From contig JALDNG010000001.1 of assembly GCA_024349245.1 (NCBI GenBank), forward strand, positions 1,190,001 through 1,254,000: 64,000 nt of DNA. The letters run 5' to 3'. Within the stretch, counting starts at the first letter, position 1. The number at the start of each line of letters is the position of its first letter. The notes below the pieces were generated by a model that saw only the letters and a list, made by a program, of their open reading frames with translations, was not told where the DNA came from and did no database searches. The DNA comes from Neodontobutis hainanensis (lineage: Eukaryota > Chordata > Actinopteri > Gobiiformes > Odontobutidae). Positions 60,474 to 64,000 of the stretch are shown piece after piece. Position numbers and translations under genes: made by a program.

Positions 60474-63400
60474 CAGGGGTATAAGCTATAGTGTTTAATG
60501 AGCAGATAAACTTCCAGGTTTGAGAATATTATCTTATTTCCTTGTTCCTGCAGCGTCTTTGGGAATTTAAAATAACTGTTTGCATTGCTCTTTTATTAAT
60601 ATAGAGTCTAATACAATGATTTGTAAAATTTTAGCCCAGTTCTCCTCAGAATGAGGACGTGCTAATGAAGACAGATGAAGCTTTTACGTAGTTGTGTTGC
60701 CCCGACAGATACTGCATGCATTAACTTCTCTGTACAATACGAGTCTTTCTGTAAGTACTGGACAAAGACATTGAGCGGATGATGAATGTGTTTGTCCAGA
60801 GGCAGTCCGTGGCTCTTCATGGGATTCCCCTGAACATGCAGTGATGACAAATGAGATCACGTCACACCAAGGAAAAAAGAGCTGATGATAAATGAAACTG
60901 TTGAATGTGCACAGACATTTGGTGTCATATTTGTGTGTTCATGTTTGAGGATCATGAGGATTGCAGCTCCTTTAGAGGACTTCCTTGGGCATTTCACAGT
61001 CTCCTGTTTGCCCCCAGGTTAATGATTCATTCAGCGATGGCCGCGCTTTGATGATGCGCTGGAGACTGGCAGCTACAGGGTCAGCAGGCCGTCGCTGCGT
61101 GCCGGCTCGTGGGCAACAAACTGGCCTTTTATCAACCTACCCATGAATATTTATGACGACTTAAGGGGGAAGAGCAAATGTATACACTTTACACAAACGG
61201 TTCTGGATGACTGCATCAAACAATGTTTCAGCATGTTAGTGGAGCTGTCACAAGAACACAGACTGGCAGCCATGACATCTTTGTTTACCGAGTCCAGGAA
61301 AAACAGAGCACTTAATGTAGTTCACAATGTTAATACTGATAAAAGTAAAAGTATATTGCTATATTATACTGAAAAATTCAAAAAATAAGGACCTGTCAAG
61401 TTTAAAGTGACTGTATTCCATATTTAACTAACTGATGAGTGTCCCAATGACAACGAGGAACCTTTCCTTCAAGTTCCATCAACTTTAAGGCCTTCTGAAG
61501 TTACCAGAAGTTTTGGACGCCGCTCAGCTAAAGTTGCAACAAAACAGTGAGGTGTTTTGGGGAGAAAAGCTTTTAGTTACTCCCATGTTGCCTGTCCGTA
61601 GCTCAGTGTGGACAAATAAATCAATGTTGTGTCTGACTTTGGCACAAAACAGCACTTTAAAGCTTGGTGTTGCTCCTCGGGAGACGAGGTGGAGCCCGAA
61701 GATGCCCTAAAGCTTCTCAGTTTCATCTTGACTTCCTCTAGAGGTGGTCTGACAGGGAAAGCCAGTGTTTCTGCTTTTTTCCTCATCAGTTTGTTTATCT
61801 TAACTCACCAGTGTGCCTCCAGGCGCCATGTGTTGTACAATAACACCGTCCACAGACTGATTGATAAAACATGTAGCTTGGGCTGCTGCTCTCATTGACA
61901 AACCTGGACCTGGCAGCCATTTATTCATCTCTATCTGCTGGTGTTTAGGGCCCCTGCATCAACACGCCAGCTTCTTGTCAACATGTTCAATTCTCTGGTA
62001 GCATCATTAGAAAATCCAATACTTCCACCCTTGTGATTGTCCAGAAGGTCTCTACCCCCAGCACTGTTCTGACCTTCACAGGAGCAAACACAAGCACTCA
62101 CTGAGCACCGTGAAGGTGACTGGAAGTTGAGCTCATTGAAAAAACCTACAGCAGTCGTAAAACAATGTTAGCTTTGGATGTTTTATTAGCCAAGATTTCA
62201 GCAGAAACAACACTCCACATCCGCTGCATCTGGTGGAAGAATCTGTCCCATCAGTGAGTTATCAAACTCAGATAAGGAGAGCTCACATTCCTCTTTTTTA
62301 TTCAGCCCACTGCATCTGATGTGAAACTCTCAAAGCCTTTCTGTCTTGTTGACAATAGAACAAAACCTAGACATAGCCCAAATACATAAGGCTTACTTTA
62401 AAGATGAAAATTTTCAATATGGTGAATAAAAAAAAAAAAAAGCTTCCACAGTGAAAACTAGAAAGCAGGCTCCATAAATGTATGACATAGACAGCTATTA
62501 AAAAGAAAGACAGACGCTGACATGAGGCCTGGGAAATAAAACTCGTGTAAATTTCAACCAAAACTAAATAAAGTGGTTGCATGGTTGCATGTGTAGGAAT
62601 CATCACCAAATTGGTACTTTTCAAGAGTATATTTTGTTGTTCTATAATAATGCCTTGATAGCAAAAAAATGCAAGTTATTTTTGTTCCCTGACAATTGGT
62701 GCTAAAAGCCACTCAAAAAGTAAAATGAAGAAAATCTGAGAGCAATAAATGGGTCTCGAGTGATGAAACAGGCCAATCAGTGAGATTACATTCAAATGAC
62801 AAAAGAATACTTCAACTATGCAACTGCTGTCAGAGAGTTAGTAAGAAGAAGACTGTGGGCTATGAATATGAAAACATGGTTATTCCTCACAAAGTCAGTA
62901 ACTTCACATATTGACCATAGAGAGCAGTTAAAACAAAGGACATATGTCTGGCCATTAGCATGAGGAGCTAAGTGGATGATGGATAGCTTCTTGTGCAAAG
63001 ACATGGATCGGGCCGGTCCCCATGACACGGCGTGACATTTAAGCAAGTGTTCTTTTCATCCCACAGTACAGCTTTGCTCACTGCAGCACAAATAATCTGA
63101 AATAACCCAGAGCGATCGATCACGGCCTGTTATTTCACAGCAGGGAGGGAAACTACTACGACACTCTGACCTTCGAGCAGAGGCGTTCACATGTTGTTTT
63201 TTTTAAGGATTTTGAGCAATACTTGGATTTTTGGATACTTGAGCACATTCATTCAGAGCTGGATTTTATTACAAGTATGTAGAGCTTTAGAGGCTGACCT
63301 TGGACAGGAAAAGAAATGAGAATTAAAGAAGCTGGAATGTGGAAAACTGTACTGTAGAAACTAACCAAAAGCAAAGCTTGCACTAAAACAGATGTCTCCT

Positions 63401-64000
63401 CTCAGGATTGTACCAAGTTGAATAAAATGTTCATTACCCACAACTCTAGGAACTTTATTTATTGAATGAGGTTCAGACGAGGATTCTTTACGAGGCTCCT
63501 TCTCCTTGGGGCTTGTCTCTCCGCTAACTCTGTGTAAGAATCCTCAGAGATGCCGATGGAGTCTCCTTGAAGCAAAGTAAAGCTGACTTTTGAGTGTCCC
63601 CCCAGGGTGTGGCTCCCCGTGCGACAGAGTTCTTCTCAGGACCTTCTACAAAGTGTGTCCCGTCTCAGCACCACATGGCGAGTGGCGTGTCGCGGCAGTA
63701 ATACGCTGCGCCTCATTGAGCAGACTTATTGGATCTTCCCTTACAAGTGAGGTAAGTGGTGTGCTAAATTGAATGCGATTCATATTTTTGGGCGGCAGAG
63801 GGGCCGCTCTATGCTATCATATTAGTATGGGGAGAATTACATAGGCAGAGACAATACGGCAGCTGTTCAAGCATTACAGGACGTGCACATGGCTATGGTC
63901 GAATCACTCTCAATCTCTCAGGTGATTCATCGTAAATGAGTACAAATGAGAAAATTAAAATGATACACTTTGATTTTAGGGCCACGGAGCCTAAAGCTAA

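Larger units (their letters stand above)
53695..64000 (-). other. ncam2 intron upstream of Ig3 (5' part of the window)
   Basis: At least 10.3 kb precede the first visible exon. They contain the Tc1/mariner copy, a degenerate SINE-like copy, probable repeat tails at 59665-60480 and several GC-richer unique blocks (56440-56750, 60940-61150, 63600-63770). I looked on the minus strand for Ig1 and Ig2 exons and found none. Confidence 0.75.

Overview
The window is about 64 kb of AT-rich vertebrate, almost certainly teleost fish, nuclear DNA. It shows split exons with consensus GT/AG splice sites, long introns, CA and TA microsatellites, a tRNA-derived SINE whose tail matches a type common in fish, and degenerate Tc1/mariner and hAT transposons. 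There are no bacterial-style gene clusters.

One gene is supported: ncam2 (neural cell adhesion molecule 2, OCAM/RNCAM), transcribed on the minus strand from high to low coordinates. Eleven coding exons can be joined with matching reading phases. In transcription order they are Ig3 (53577-53694, 45346-45515), Ig4 (38279-38424, 29531-29681), Ig5 (27962-28149, 27584-27680), FN3-1 (25541-25714, 22242-22361), FN3-2 (21268-21389, 18451-18625) and the transmembrane plus juxtamembrane exon (5914-6121). Together they give 1669 coding bases, about 556 residues. The signal peptide, Ig1, Ig2 and the promoter should lie above position 64000. The remaining cytoplasmic tail and the 3' UTR should lie below position 1. 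I could not find either set inside the window.

The rest is intron. Recognisable contents are a tRNA-derived SINE (330-546), a 33-bp minisatellite just upstream of the transmembrane exon (about 6390-6640), a CCAA-rich tract running into (CA)40 (10276-10550), a second CA array (28728-28789), a 649-bp hAT element with 8-bp target duplications (29741-30389), a (TA)50 array (41891-41990), a 35-bp-arm hairpin beside a tRNA-like head (46525-46655), a second hAT element with 8-bp duplications (50769-51383), a decayed Tc1/mariner element (55008-56241) and a degenerate SINE-like copy (57260-57475). Several non-repetitive intronic stretches look like possible conserved regulatory elements, but this is an impression that needs cross-species alignment.

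I found no convincing second gene, no structural RNA gene and no novel biological system. The most useful results are the exact exon map, its modular phase pattern, the mobile elements with intact target-site duplications, and a few structured or possibly regulatory intron segments.
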